Source: Mucilaginibacter rivuli | GTDB taxonomy: Bacteria > Bacteroidota > Bacteroidia > Sphingobacteriales > Sphingobacteriaceae | DNA: 64,000 bases | Assembly (NCBI RefSeq): GCF_019391655.1 | Contig: NZ_JAHXPQ010000001.1 | Coordinates: 186,001 to 250,000, forward strand | Direction of reading: 5' to 3' | Part shown: positions 1-8,579 of the stretch, one piece after another | Numbering within the stretch: position 1 is the stretch's first letter | Layout: each line of letters starts with the position of its first letter | The notes under the pieces: generated by a model | Seen by the model: only the letters and a program-made list of their open reading frames with translations | The model's database searches: none | Told to the model about the DNA's origin: nothing | Program-made: the position numbers and the translations under genes

Positions 1-1
1 T

Positions 2-1066
2 GAAGAGCCACTGGTGAAAGGTATTCACGATTATTTCCTTGCGGATGAAAAGCTAAAAGGTATTCCCGTTATAGGCCCGCAGGCCGAAGGCGCGCAACTG
101 GAAGGCAGCAAGGATTTTTCCAAACAGTTCATGTTCCGGAACGGTATACCTACCGCGGCCTCTAAAACTTTTACCATTGATACTTTGCAGGAGGGCTTAG
201 CTTACGCGACAACGTTGGGATTACCCGTGGTATTAAAAGCGGATGGTTTGGCTGCAGGTAAAGGCGTACTGATATGCACTACCAATGAAGAAGCACAAAC
301 AGAACTGACGCTGATGCTGAAAGACGCTAAATTTGGCGCGGCAAGCTCAAGCGTTGTTGTTGAGCAGTTTTTACAAGGTATTGAGCTTTCTGTTTTTGTG
401 ATGACCGATGGTAAGAACTATAAAATACTACCCGAAGCAAAAGATTACAAACGTATAGGCGAGGGCGATACCGGTTTAAATACAGGCGGTATGGGTTCGG
501 TATCGCCGGTTCCGTTTGCCGATGCTGAATTTATGCGTAAGGTTGAGGAGCGTGTGGTAATACCTACCGTTGAAGGCTTAAAGAAAGAGAACATCCCCTA
601 CAAGGGCTTTATATTTATAGGGTTGATGAATTGCAACGGTGAGCCGCAGGTAATTGAGTACAACTGCCGCATGGGCGACCCGGAAACCGAAAGCGTAATG
701 CCACGTATCGAATCGGACTTTGTGGATTTGTTGTTAGGCGTAGCAAATGAAAACCTTGATACCGTAGAACTAAAAATATCAAACAAAACCGCCGCTACGG
801 TAATGTGCGTTGCAGGCGGTTACCCCGGCGATTATGTAAACGGCAAGGCAATTTCGGGTATTGATAACGTTCGCGATTCTATCGTGTTCCACGCGGGTAC
901 AATGTTGGAGAATGACGAGGTTAAAACAGCAGGCGGCCGTGTATTGGCGGTAACCACCATTCAGGATAACCTGTTCGAAGCATTACAACATGCCACAACC
1001 GATGCCGCCCGTATTTATTACGATGGGGTGTATTTCAGGAAAGATATTGGTTTCGACTTAATTTAG
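2..1066 (+). CDS. purD: Phosphoribosylamine--glycine ligase (PurD), 5' end cut by window edge
   Basis: This enzyme joins glycine to phosphoribosylamine using ATP, the second step of purine synthesis in the cytosol. The frame is open from base 2 and runs 354 codons to a TAG. Only roughly the first 70 residues of a normal PurD of about 425 residues are missing, so a start inside the window is unlikely. Visible features are the ATP-grasp domain (KADGLAAGKGV, near residues 79-89 of the visible part), the metal-binding end of that domain (EYNCRMGDPETE) and the C-terminal blade domain. The next gene lies on the opposite strand. The identification is secure; the true start is outside the window. Confidence 0.97.
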   Translation, partial: EEPLVKGIHDYFLADEKLKGIPVIGPQAEGAQLEGSKDFSKQFMFRNGIPTAASKTFTIDTLQEGLAYATTLGLPVVLKADGLAAGKGVLICTTNEEAQTELTLMLKDAKFGAASSSVVVEQFLQGIELSVFVMTDGKNYKILPEAKDYKRIGEGDTGLNTGGMGSVSPVPFADAEFMRKVEERVVIPTVEGLKKENIPYKGFIFIGLMNCNGEPQVIEYNCRMGDPETESVMPRIESDFVDLLLGVANENLDTVELKISNKTAATVMCVAGGYPGDYVNGKAISGIDNVRDSIVFHAGTMLENDEVKTAGGRVLAVTTIQDNLFEALQHATTDAARIYYDGVYFRKDIGFDLI

Positions 1067-1143
1067 TTGCGTGTTGCCTGTTATGTGTTAGAGAATTAAC
1101 GACTCCTTATTTTACTCATAACACACAACCCAGAACCCACAAC

Positions 1144-1806
1144 TTACCTGATCTCTGAAAATGGCACATTGGTAATGGCATAAAAGTGCCAGTCTTTATA
1201 ATCAAAGTGCCACCATTCAAACTCGTTCACTTTAAATCCATTAGCTTCCATTGTTAAGCGGAGGAGGTCGCGTATTTTACGTTGTTGCGCGGTACCACCA
1301 GTATAGGTAGGGTAACTGCGTTCAGTCATTTCATCATAAGCTCCAGTCATTTCAATTTCTTTGCCCGTTTTGAGGTCGTACAAACTGAGGTCTACTGCAC
1401 AGCCCCGGTTATGTTTTGAACCCTTTTTTGGGTCGGCAACAAAGTTTTTTTTATTAACCGGTGTAATATCCCAAAACATTTTGGTAATACTCCAGGGGCG
1501 GTAACCATCAAAAATAAGTAAGCCATAGCCAAGCGGCTTTAAGGTATTGCTCACTTTTACCAAAGCTATGGCTGCGGGCCGTTGCAAAAAGGCGCGGGCC
1601 TGTGTGTAAACCGGGCGATGAGTAAAGTTGTTCTTTGTAGCATACCTGATATCAAGTTTAACATTAGGCACTATGTTTTTCAGTTCAACAAGATCGGTTT
1701 GTTTAAAGGTGCCGGTTTCAACGGGAGGTTGGGCGACAGAAGAAATAGAAAGCAGCACAAAAGCAATACAATATAAGCAAGTATATGCTACCGGGAGTTT
1801 TTTCAT
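1144..1806 (-). CDS. D-alanyl-D-alanine dipeptidase, VanX/DdpX type (M15D)
   Basis: A 220-residue exported zinc dipeptidase expected to cleave D-Ala-D-Ala. A hydrophobic signal peptide covers residues 1-25 and ends SSVAQ. The M15D motif SKHNRGCAVD gives zinc ligands His132 and Asp139. EFEWWHF supplies the catalytic Glu197 and the third ligand His200, and an Arg at position 71 matches the conserved VanX arginine. The length fits the family. No vanR, vanS, vanH or vanA genes are nearby, so a role in periplasmic D-Ala-D-Ala recycling is more likely than glycopeptide resistance; this is inference. A palindromic repeat lies just upstream of its start. Confidence 0.9.
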   Translation of the reverse strand: MKKLPVAYTCLYCIAFVLLSISSVAQPPVETGTFKQTDLVELKNIVPNVKLDIRYATKNNFTHRPVYTQARAFLQRPAAIALVKVSNTLKPLGYGLLIFDGYRPWSITKMFWDITPVNKKNFVADPKKGSKHNRGCAVDLSLYDLKTGKEIEMTGAYDEMTERSYPTYTGGTAQQRKIRDLLRLTMEANGFKVNEFEWWHFDYKDWHFYAITNVPFSEIR

Positions 1807-1832
1807 ATGGATAAATATACGGCTTTAAACAA

Positions 1833-1865
1833 AAATAGCGATGAGTTTGAAACCCATCGCTATTT
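1833..1865. repeat. Palindromic repeat, family C, copy 1
   Basis: A near-perfect hairpin with arms AAATAGCGATGAGTT and AACCCATCGCTATTT (one mismatched pair) around a short loop. It lies between the stop of the thioredoxin gene and the start of the VanX-like gene, both on the minus strand. A second copy with the same core (AGCGATGGGTTT) is at 35848-35878. It may act as a transcript-end hairpin or be a mobile palindrome of the REP type. Confidence 0.75.
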
Positions 1866-1883
1866 GTAGGGAGGATTGCTCCT

Positions 1884-3026
1884 TTACATTTTAAATATTT
1901 CTGCCAGTTTAATTTGCAGTTCAGCCCCTCTCAAATTTTTGGCAATGATCTTACCTGTTGGGTCTATCAAAAAATTCTGAGGAATAGAACTTATCCTGTA
2001 CAAGGCAGCAACTTCGTTGTTCCAGAAAGCCAGGTCGGATACATGGTTCCAGGTCAGGCCATCATCTTTTATCGCTTTTATCCAGGCTTCCCTATCTGTA
2101 GGCCTGTCTAACGATACGCCCAAAATGGTGAAGTTTTTGGTTTTATATGTGTTATAGGCTTTTACAACATTGGGGTTTTCCTGGCGGCAGGGGCCACACC
2201 ATGATGCCCAAAAATCTAACAAAACATATTTTCCACGAAAAGATGATAGTTTTACCTGCTTGCCGCTGGTATCAGCCTGCGTAAAGTCAGGAGCCATAGA
2301 TCCAACTGCCGTTAGCTTTAATGCATTGAGCGATTTAAGGAACTCTTTTGCAGTTTCGGTTTGTTTGATCGCGGGAGATAATAAATTAAAGTACTTTTCT
2401 TCCTCATCCAAATCGCCGGTGGGGCCACTGATCGAACCAAGCGCAGCTAAGCTGATATAGCTGTCGGGATTTTCTTTAATGAATTTTTTGATGAGATTTT
2501 CTTGTTGAAACTGCACTACTTTATATTTCTGCTGCACACCGTTCTGAAAAGCGGGGTCTATCTTTAAAGCATCCGGCGCCTTTCTCGCCTCATCCATTAC
2601 CGCTTTAGCCTGCGCCAAAATCGGCTTTAAAGCTTCTCTTAATTTGATGTTATCATCATTGGTTTTTGAGCCGGTAATTGTAGCCTTAACTACAGAATCT
2701 GCACTATTAACATTAATTGTGCCTTTTTCAAGGTAAAGATTTAGCGCATCGGCACTCCTGTCCATATTCCTCAAGCCTGTGCCTTTTGCATCTATCACAA
2801 TAATAGCCCCGTTTGGCTCGCGCACATAGCCATGAAAGCTAAAGGCGCCACCAATAATATTAGTGGAGTCGATAATGTTTTTGCCCCCTGCGGTATGTAT
2901 CAGGTAGGCCCTGGCAGGGGTAGTTATGTTGCTGCCAATTTTACTGGTTATGGTATAATTATCGGGTGTTTGTGCAAACAAGGCAGCTGGTATGGCCGCC
3001 AATACTAATAAGATGATCCGTTTCAT
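1884..3026 (-). CDS. TlpA-like thioredoxin-fold protein with N-terminal DUF4369-type domain
   Basis: A 380-residue exported disulfide-exchange protein. The signal peptide spans residues 1-18 (ends ALFAQ). Residues of about 20-130 resemble the DUF4369 domain often found ahead of thioredoxin domains in Bacteroidota, followed by a helical linker. The C-terminal thioredoxin/AhpC-TSA domain begins near APDF and carries the redox pair WCGPC at about residues 274-278, plus the cis-proline segment SSIPQNFL. It probably keeps periplasmic or outer-membrane proteins reduced; the substrate is unknown. It is followed by its own intergenic hairpin and precedes the VanX-like gene on the same strand. Confidence 0.88.
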   Translation of the reverse strand: MKRIILLVLAAIPAALFAQTPDNYTITSKIGSNITTPARAYLIHTAGGKNIIDSTNIIGGAFSFHGYVREPNGAIIVIDAKGTGLRNMDRSADALNLYLEKGTINVNSADSVVKATITGSKTNDDNIKLREALKPILAQAKAVMDEARKAPDALKIDPAFQNGVQQKYKVVQFQQENLIKKFIKENPDSYISLAALGSISGPTGDLDEEEKYFNLLSPAIKQTETAKEFLKSLNALKLTAVGSMAPDFTQADTSGKQVKLSSFRGKYVLLDFWASWCGPCRQENPNVVKAYNTYKTKNFTILGVSLDRPTDREAWIKAIKDDGLTWNHVSDLAFWNNEVAALYRISSIPQNFLIDPTGKIIAKNLRGAELQIKLAEIFKM

Positions 3027-3060
3027 TGTTTGGTTTTACTCTTTTTAATTGGTACTGGTG

Positions 3061-4245
3061 TTAAACCAGTTTTTGATATGTGCGCCACCATAGGTCGGGC
3101 ATTTCGCCACCCACGGCAGTATTATAATCTTCATAACGGCAGGGTACTAAATGAAAACGCTCATTTTTTGAGCCACCTGCCGGGTAAGGTACCTGCATCC
3201 ACCAACGGTCAGATTTTTTGCTTTTTACAAATACCACCTCGTGATCCTCATGCTTTAAACTCGTTTTGTATATCAAATATTGTGAGCGCGGCTGTAAAGG
3301 GAAATCTTTTTTCCGGTTATAGTACCCATCAATAAAGTACCATATCATCTGCGCCAGCAGTTTCGCGGTTTGCCCGTTGTCATCATAGGCAGGGTTGTAT
3401 TCATAAAACCCTATCGAACTTAATTTATCGTTAAAACCTGCATAGCGGCAAAGCTGGCATGCTTCCTCACCATAAAAACCATTGGGGTTGGCATTGGCAT
3501 TCGCCTTCGCGTCTGATGAGCGTATCGCACCGATATCAAAACTGATCATGCTGGCATTGCGGATGATGGGTTCGGCAACATTGATCTTGCCGCTGAGCTC
3601 GCCAAGGCGGTGCGCATCAAAATATAGTTTTTCCATTACACGCAAACTCTCCTGGCTGGCAAAATAGGTTTGGTAGCCCAGGTTGCTAAAGTTGAACAGG
3701 TAATTGGGCTCGTGTAAAAATATACGGTTAAGGTATGATATGGAGGTGGTTTGAATATTTTGTTGGGTTATATCATCATCCAGGTCAAATAAACCATCTA
3801 TCACTACTACATCTACCTTTTGCTCAAGGCCTTCGTAAGCCAGGTATTGCGGGTAGGTAAGGTCTTGTCCGCCACCTAATATAACAGGCAATATGCCGTT
3901 CTTTATCAATTCGCCGGCAACGGTTTTTAAGGCAACATATGTATCAGTTATGCTCTCGCCTTGCTTTATATTACCCAGATCGGTAATTTTTGTGGAATAA
4001 GGCCCCTCGTTAAGCAGGTACAGTTTTTCGCGGATATAATCAGGCCCAAGCGCGCAGCCCGAATTATCAATGGCGTGGCGGTCTTCCTGTACGCCGATAA
4101 TGGCAATATCGGGTTTGTCATTTTCAAGGTCGGGAAAGGTTTCTGTGTATGCCGATATTTTCATACCCAGGTGGCTGGTATAATAGCCCTGTGTTGGGTA
4201 TATCTTTTTAATATCTATCGGCGCAAAGAAATCTGCTAAAGTCAT
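3061..4245 (-). CDS. Arginase/formimidoylglutamase-fold protein with degenerate metal site
   Basis: A 394-residue protein of the ureohydrolase fold. The three family motifs can be located but are altered. GGGHD is GGGQD (Gln127), DAHxD is DGLFD (Asp150, Leu152, Asp154), and SFDxD is SFDIG (Asp237, Gly239). Thus both metal-binding histidines and one aspartate of the binuclear manganese site are missing. Databases usually call such Bacteroidota proteins formimidoylglutamase by fold, but hydrolase activity looks unlikely. It has no signal peptide. It lies 34 bp upstream of the thioredoxin gene on the same strand. No histidine-degradation genes are nearby. The fold is fairly certain; the function is unknown. 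Confidence 0.75.
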   Translation of the reverse strand: MTLADFFAPIDIKKIYPTQGYYTSHLGMKISAYTETFPDLENDKPDIAIIGVQEDRHAIDNSGCALGPDYIREKLYLLNEGPYSTKITDLGNIKQGESITDTYVALKTVAGELIKNGILPVILGGGQDLTYPQYLAYEGLEQKVDVVVIDGLFDLDDDITQQNIQTTSISYLNRIFLHEPNYLFNFSNLGYQTYFASQESLRVMEKLYFDAHRLGELSGKINVAEPIIRNASMISFDIGAIRSSDAKANANANPNGFYGEEACQLCRYAGFNDKLSSIGFYEYNPAYDDNGQTAKLLAQMIWYFIDGYYNRKKDFPLQPRSQYLIYKTSLKHEDHEVVFVKSKKSDRWWMQVPYPAGGSKNERFHLVPCRYEDYNTAVGGEMPDLWWRTYQKLV

Positions 4246-4302
4246 ACTGTTATTAAATCAGGCACTCAAATATCAACTAATTTTGCATAAAATTGCATCG
4301 GT

Positions 4303-5286
4303 TTGAATAAAAATAGCAGCAATATACTGGTTACGGGTGCAACAGGTTTCCTCGGTGCCGAAGTTGTAAAGCAACTCGCGGCAACAGGGGATAATATAAC
4401 CTGTACTAAACGCGAATTATCTAAGATACCACAACAGCTATTGGCCATCCAAAATATCCGCTGGCTTGATGCTGATGTGCTGGATATCCCTGCTTTGGAC
4501 GATGCCTTTGATGGCATTACCCATGTTTACCATTGCGCGGCCATTGTATCATTTAACCCGGCACGCAAGGCCGAAATGGTAAAAACTAATGTGGAGGGTA
4601 CAGCCAACATCGTAAACCTTTGCCTTAAAAACGGTGTTCGGCTGGTGCATGTAAGCTCTATTGCTGCAATTGGCATGGCCAAACCCGGCCAGCTCACTAC
4701 CGAGAATAACCACCTGGAAGAAACGCCGCATGAGGATGGCTATGCCATATCAAAATACGAAAGTGAAATGGAAGTTTGGCGTGGTATTGCCGAAGGTTTG
4801 GATGCGGTAATTGTTAACCCATCGCTTATTATAGGTGCAGCCGCAGGAACAGAAGGCACAGGCAAAATATTCGCTGGTGTACGCAAGGGCATGAAGTATT
4901 ATACCGGTGGCAGCTGCGGTTTTGTTGATGTGGAAGATGTGGCTAAAAGCATGATAGCCCTGATGGATACGGATATAACCGGCAAGCGCTACATTATCAA
5001 TGCCGAAAACTGGACCTGGAAAAACCTGCTTACCGAGGCCGCTGAAAATTTTGACCTTAAACCGCCGCAACGCGAAGCCAAACCCTGGATGCTTGGTTTA
5101 GCCTGGCGTGTATCAGTTGTACTTGGCGCGATAAGCGGTTTTAGAGGTTTGGATAAAGTATCGGCACAAGCGGCATCAAAATCAATGAACTATTGTAATA
5201 AGAAAATAAAGAAAGCTATCGGGATAGAATTTAAACCGGTTAGTAAAAGTATTGGTGAAATTTGTGCAATATTGAGGATTTCGTAA
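4303..5286 (+). CDS. NAD-dependent epimerase/dehydratase family protein (extended SDR)
   Basis: A 327-residue extended short-chain dehydrogenase. The Rossmann motif GATGFLG is at residues 11-17, the active-site pair YAISK follows about 140 residues later, and a Ser lies in HVSSIAA. These suggest an intact NAD(P)-dependent enzyme on a sugar-nucleotide, flavonoid-like or sterol-like substrate that cannot be specified. The only plausible start is TTG at 4303, because the frame is closed by TAA at 4288 and no ATG precedes the Rossmann motif. It diverges from the arginase-fold gene with 57 bp between starts and is followed by a perfect palindrome. Confidence 0.88.
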   Translation: MNKNSSNILVTGATGFLGAEVVKQLAATGDNITCTKRELSKIPQQLLAIQNIRWLDADVLDIPALDDAFDGITHVYHCAAIVSFNPARKAEMVKTNVEGTANIVNLCLKNGVRLVHVSSIAAIGMAKPGQLTTENNHLEETPHEDGYAISKYESEMEVWRGIAEGLDAVIVNPSLIIGAAAGTEGTGKIFAGVRKGMKYYTGGSCGFVDVEDVAKSMIALMDTDITGKRYIINAENWTWKNLLTEAAENFDLKPPQREAKPWMLGLAWRVSVVLGAISGFRGLDKVSAQAASKSMNYCNKKIKKAIGIEFKPVSKSIGEICAILRIS

Positions 5287-5297
5287 ATTTCAGCGCC

Positions 5298-5330
5298 AGA
5301 TTTGACAACTTTTTAAAAGTTGTCAAATCT
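5298..5330. repeat. Perfect palindrome, family D, copy 1
   Basis: A 33-bp element with two perfect 16-bp arms (left arm AGATTTGACAACTTTT) and a single-base centre. It sits 12 bp after the SDR stop codon, so it could also terminate that transcript. A second copy at 13011-13043 differs at paired positions in both arms, which keeps the pairing intact. Confidence 0.8.
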
Positions 5331-5373
5331 TTACCACCTTTAAAATTACTCTACTAAAATCGTCAACTAATTC

Positions 5374-5404
5374 GCACATTTGCACATCTGCAAATTTGCA
5401 CATT
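5374..5404. repeat. GCACATTTGCACAT-type short repeat, family F, copy 1
   Basis: An array of overlapping TTTGCACA and TGCACAT words just upstream of the SerB fusion gene. Very similar words occur at 35891-35925. The sequence resembles short dispersed repeats common in this lineage. A regulatory role was not evident. Confidence 0.45.
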
Positions 5405-5410
5405 ACACAC

Positions 5411-6703
5411 ATGAGTCAGTATTTTATTATAGATTTTGACAGTACTTTTACCCAGGTTGAGGCCCTCGACGAATTAGCCCGCATATCTTTAAAAGATCAT
5501 CCCGACAGAGAAAGCATCTACAAAAAAATTGAGGACCTTACCAATGCCGCTATGGAAGGTAAGCTTTCGTTTTCTGAAAGTTTGGAAGGCCGTGTAAAAC
5601 TGTTAGAGGCAAACCAGGACCATCTGCAACAGCTTATCCGCCATTTAAAAAAGAAGGTATCCGCGTCTTTCTCACGTAATAAAAAGTTTTTCCGTGACCA
5701 TGCTGATGAGGTATTGATCGTTTCGGGTGGCTTTAAAGAGTTTATTACCCCGGTTGTTACCGAATATCATATTAAGAAAGAGAATATTTACGCCAATACA
5801 TTTGAGTTTGATGCTGATGGCAATATTATAGGCTATGACCATGATAACCCGCTTTCGCAGGAGGGTGGTAAGGTGAAGCTATTAAAGGTGCTTGATCTGC
5901 AAGGCGAAATATTTGGTATTGGCGATGGGCACTCTGATTTCCAGTTGAAGGAATCGGGAATGATCAAAACCTTCTTCGCCTTTACCGAAAATATTGAGCG
6001 CAAGGCCGTGGCTGAAAAGGCCGACCACGTTACGCCAAGCTTTGATGAGTTTTTATACCTCAACAATTTTCCACGGGCCATATCATACCCTAAAAACCGC
6101 ATCAAGTGTTTGGTAGTTGGTGATGTTGCCGAGGAGGCGCTCACGGCGCTTCAAAAAGAGGGTTACAACATTCGTCACCGTGATACTGTTGAAGATAAGT
6201 ACCTGGAAGAAGCCGGTATCCTGTTTTGCGATGAGGCGCATCAGCCTACCGCTGAGCAATTAGAAAATGCGCCCCGACTTAAAGCTATTGGTTGTTTTGG
6301 CAAAGTTAACTACCGCCAGATAGCCGAAACAGCCTGCGAAAACGGCATCATTATTTTTGATGATCCTAAGTATAATCCACGTAATATTGAGTTTATCCCT
6401 AAAAGGGTAATGGACTTTATGAACGAGGGCAAAACGCACCTGAGCTGTAATTTCCCCGAGCTACAGCCCCCACGTGTAAACAACGCGCACAGGCTTATTC
6501 ATATCCACAAAAACGTTCCCGGTATTTTGGCACAGATCAACGAGATATTCGCATCACATAACATCAATATTGTGGGCGAGTTTTTGGTAACCAACCCGCA
6601 AATAGGCTATGTTATTACTGATGTGAACGCTGGTTATGATAAAGAGCTGCTTACCGAATTAAAGCAGATAGAGCATACCATTAAGTTCAGGCTGTTGTAT
6701 TAA
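5411..6703 (+). CDS. SerB-type phosphatase fused to a SerA remnant and ACT domain
   Basis: A 430-residue fusion in the serine pathway. Residues 1 to about 215 are a HAD-IB phosphatase of the phosphoserine phosphatase type, with DFDST (Asp8, Asp10), SGGF, a Lys in EGGKVKLL and GDGHSD. Residues of about 225-340 resemble part of D-3-phosphoglycerate dehydrogenase (RLKAIGCFGKVNY, then NPRNIEFIPKRV). The GxGxxG Rossmann domain is absent, so dehydrogenase activity is not expected. The tail (NFPELQPP, then RLIHIHKNVPGILAQIN) is a SerA-type ACT domain that may sense serine. ATG at 5411 is chosen over an in-frame TTG at 5396 because the fold begins immediately after it. Confidence 0.85.
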   Translation: MSQYFIIDFDSTFTQVEALDELARISLKDHPDRESIYKKIEDLTNAAMEGKLSFSESLEGRVKLLEANQDHLQQLIRHLKKKVSASFSRNKKFFRDHADEVLIVSGGFKEFITPVVTEYHIKKENIYANTFEFDADGNIIGYDHDNPLSQEGGKVKLLKVLDLQGEIFGIGDGHSDFQLKESGMIKTFFAFTENIERKAVAEKADHVTPSFDEFLYLNNFPRAISYPKNRIKCLVVGDVAEEALTALQKEGYNIRHRDTVEDKYLEEAGILFCDEAHQPTAEQLENAPRLKAIGCFGKVNYRQIAETACENGIIIFDDPKYNPRNIEFIPKRVMDFMNEGKTHLSCNFPELQPPRVNNAHRLIHIHKNVPGILAQINEIFASHNINIVGEFLVTNPQIGYVITDVNAGYDKELLTELKQIEHTIKFRLLY

Positions 6704-7176
6704 GCCATATCCTCTTCTGCCGGAACGATAAGTACCGGTATAGGCGAATGGTGCAAAATCCGTTCGGCAACACTGCCCATCAACAGGCGGTCAAACCCGC
6801 TGCGTTTGTGCGTCCCAATAACAATAAGGTTTGCTCTAAACTGAACAGCGCAACTGATAATGGTATCGGCAGTTGAACCCAGTTCGCTGAATTGGGTAAC
6901 TTCAAGACCATCCCCTAATGTTGCAATAGTTTCGTCCAGCAGTTTCTTTGATTGGTCTTCCTGTATCTTTTCAATCTCCATGTTCTCTGTACCCATACTT
7001 GGTACAAATGCGCCAAGCATGCTTGGATCGTTAGGTTGCGTTATCACTACCGGCTCAACAATATGAACCAGGGCTACTTCGGCTTTAAATGTATGGGCCA
7101 GCTCAAAACCATATTCGGCTGCGTGCCTGGAGTATTTTCTATCGTCAATAGCGATCAGGATCCTTTGAAATTTCAT
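6700..7176 (-). CDS. Universal stress protein (UspA family)
   Basis: A 158-residue single-domain cytosolic Usp protein. The C-terminal ATP-binding signature G-x2-K-x2-G-x9-G-S is visible as GTHKRSGFDRLLMGS, followed by VPVLIVP-type ending PVLIVPAEE. The N-terminal strand and loop IAIDDRKYSRHA fit the nucleotide pocket. An insertion of about 25 residues in the middle is common in Bacteroidota members. Its stop codon overlaps the end of the convergent SerB fusion gene by 4 bp. It probably supports stress survival; the signal is not evident from the sequence. Confidence 0.93.
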   Translation of the reverse strand: MKFQRILIAIDDRKYSRHAAEYGFELAHTFKAEVALVHIVEPVVITQPNDPSMLGAFVPSMGTENMEIEKIQEDQSKKLLDETIATLGDGLEVTQFSELGSTADTIISCAVQFRANLIVIGTHKRSGFDRLLMGSVAERILHHSPIPVLIVPAEEDMA

Positions 7177-7244
7177 GATGCGGATTTTTAGGTATAAGGT
7201 TAATATATTAACGCAACCAAAGGCAAAATGTTTCTTGTTTTAGG

Positions 7245-8537
7245 TTATATCTTATACTTCGACAACTTATTTCTCAGGTATCGTTTTCTGTCTGTGGGTT
7301 GGCTGTTTTTAAACTGTGCCGGGTAGATGCCCGAGTTACCGTTAAACAGGTAGGCTATAAAACAAGCCACCGCGAAGTACGGTGCATATTGTATGCCAAA
7401 AAGTTCCATTCCCATTATGGTACAGGCAACAGGTGTATTGGTAGCACCCGAAAAAACCGCGATAAAACCCAAAGCCGCAAACAAGCTAACCGGCGCGTTA
7501 AGAAACGTTGCCACCGTATTACCCAGGCTTGCCCCAATATAAAACAATGGCGTAACCTCGCCGCCCTTAAAGCCTGTACCGAGGGTTATGGCGGTATAAA
7601 TGAGTTTCCAGAACCAGCTCAATACATCGGCGCCACCGTTATGGAAGGCTGATACAATGGTTACTGCACCTGGATATTCGGCATCAACACCCAAACTCAG
7701 GTAATCGGGTTTGCCCAGTAGTAGTGTTAGCCCGATGATAATAACGCCGCCGAAAACGGGGATCAGCCAGGTTATCTTAAAAAGCTTCAAAAATGTTTTT
7801 TTAATAAGATGTGCCAGGTCTGAAAACAACCAGCTTACCAACCCGAATAACATCGCCGCAAGGATAACCTTTAACAGCATGAGGGTATAAAAAATAAAGT
7901 CGCCGGTTACAAAGGCATCAATATGGTAAACGGTATGCTTAATGCGCCACAGGTAAACGGTGTAATCGCCAATAAAGCCCGCCAGTAAGCAGGGCCATAG
8001 GTCGGCATAATGGGTTTTGCGGCTGTTCAATACTTCCACAGCAAAAACAGCCCCTGTAAATGGTGTGCCGAATACTGCGCCAAAGCCTGCGGCTATGCCC
8101 GCGGTAAGTAATGTTTGCACCTCTTTTTGCTCCGGCTTAAACCAGCCTGCAAACAGGTTAGCTATACTACCGCCAATTTGTACGGCAGTACCCTCGCGCC
8201 CTGCCGAGCCGCCAAATAAATGGGTAATAACGGTAGTTGCCAAAATGAGCGGGCCCATGCGCTTAGGTATACCCGCGCCGGGCTGGTGTATCTCATCAAT
8301 AATGAGGTTATTGCCACGTTCTGATGAACTGCCATAGTATTTATATGCCAGGTGTATCATTATCCCCGCCAGGGGCAATAAATATAGCAGCCAGGGATGT
8401 GCAAAGCGGTAATGAATGGCCCATCCTAATAACCACAAAAATAAGGCTACCATGCTGCCGGTAACTGCCGCCACGGGTATAACCAGTGCCACCCAACGGA
8501 ACAGGTATTTTACAGTATCAACAATTGGCTTAAGCAT
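7245..8537 (-). CDS. ClC-family anion channel/antiporter, possibly fluoride type
   Basis: A 430-residue integral membrane protein with about ten hydrophobic segments. ClC motifs are clear: GSAGREGTAVQIG contains the gating glutamate, and GTGFKGGEVTPLF corresponds to the third selectivity motif. The second motif reads GREGT rather than GREGP, and the first region is RGNNLIIDEIH without the usual GSGIP serine. From memory these variations occur in the fluoride/proton antiporter branch (CLC-F), but that assignment is tentative. No fluoride riboswitch fits in the 42 bp to the upstream lipoprotein gene. The C terminus lacks CBS domains. Confidence 0.88.
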   Translation of the reverse strand: MLKPIVDTVKYLFRWVALVIPVAAVTGSMVALFLWLLGWAIHYRFAHPWLLYLLPLAGIMIHLAYKYYGSSSERGNNLIIDEIHQPGAGIPKRMGPLILATTVITHLFGGSAGREGTAVQIGGSIANLFAGWFKPEQKEVQTLLTAGIAAGFGAVFGTPFTGAVFAVEVLNSRKTHYADLWPCLLAGFIGDYTVYLWRIKHTVYHIDAFVTGDFIFYTLMLLKVILAAMLFGLVSWLFSDLAHLIKKTFLKLFKITWLIPVFGGVIIIGLTLLLGKPDYLSLGVDAEYPGAVTIVSAFHNGGADVLSWFWKLIYTAITLGTGFKGGEVTPLFYIGASLGNTVATFLNAPVSLFAALGFIAVFSGATNTPVACTIMGMELFGIQYAPYFAVACFIAYLFNGNSGIYPAQFKNSQPTDRKRYLRNKLSKYKI

Positions 8538-8579
8538 TCTGCAGGCAAATTAAGCAAAAAATGCTTTGCCCGCTTGGCT

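Noticed and set aside
1144..1806. VanX-like gene as part of a glycopeptide resistance operon
   Set aside because: No VanH, VanA or VanRS partners lie nearby. A peptidoglycan recycling role fits better.
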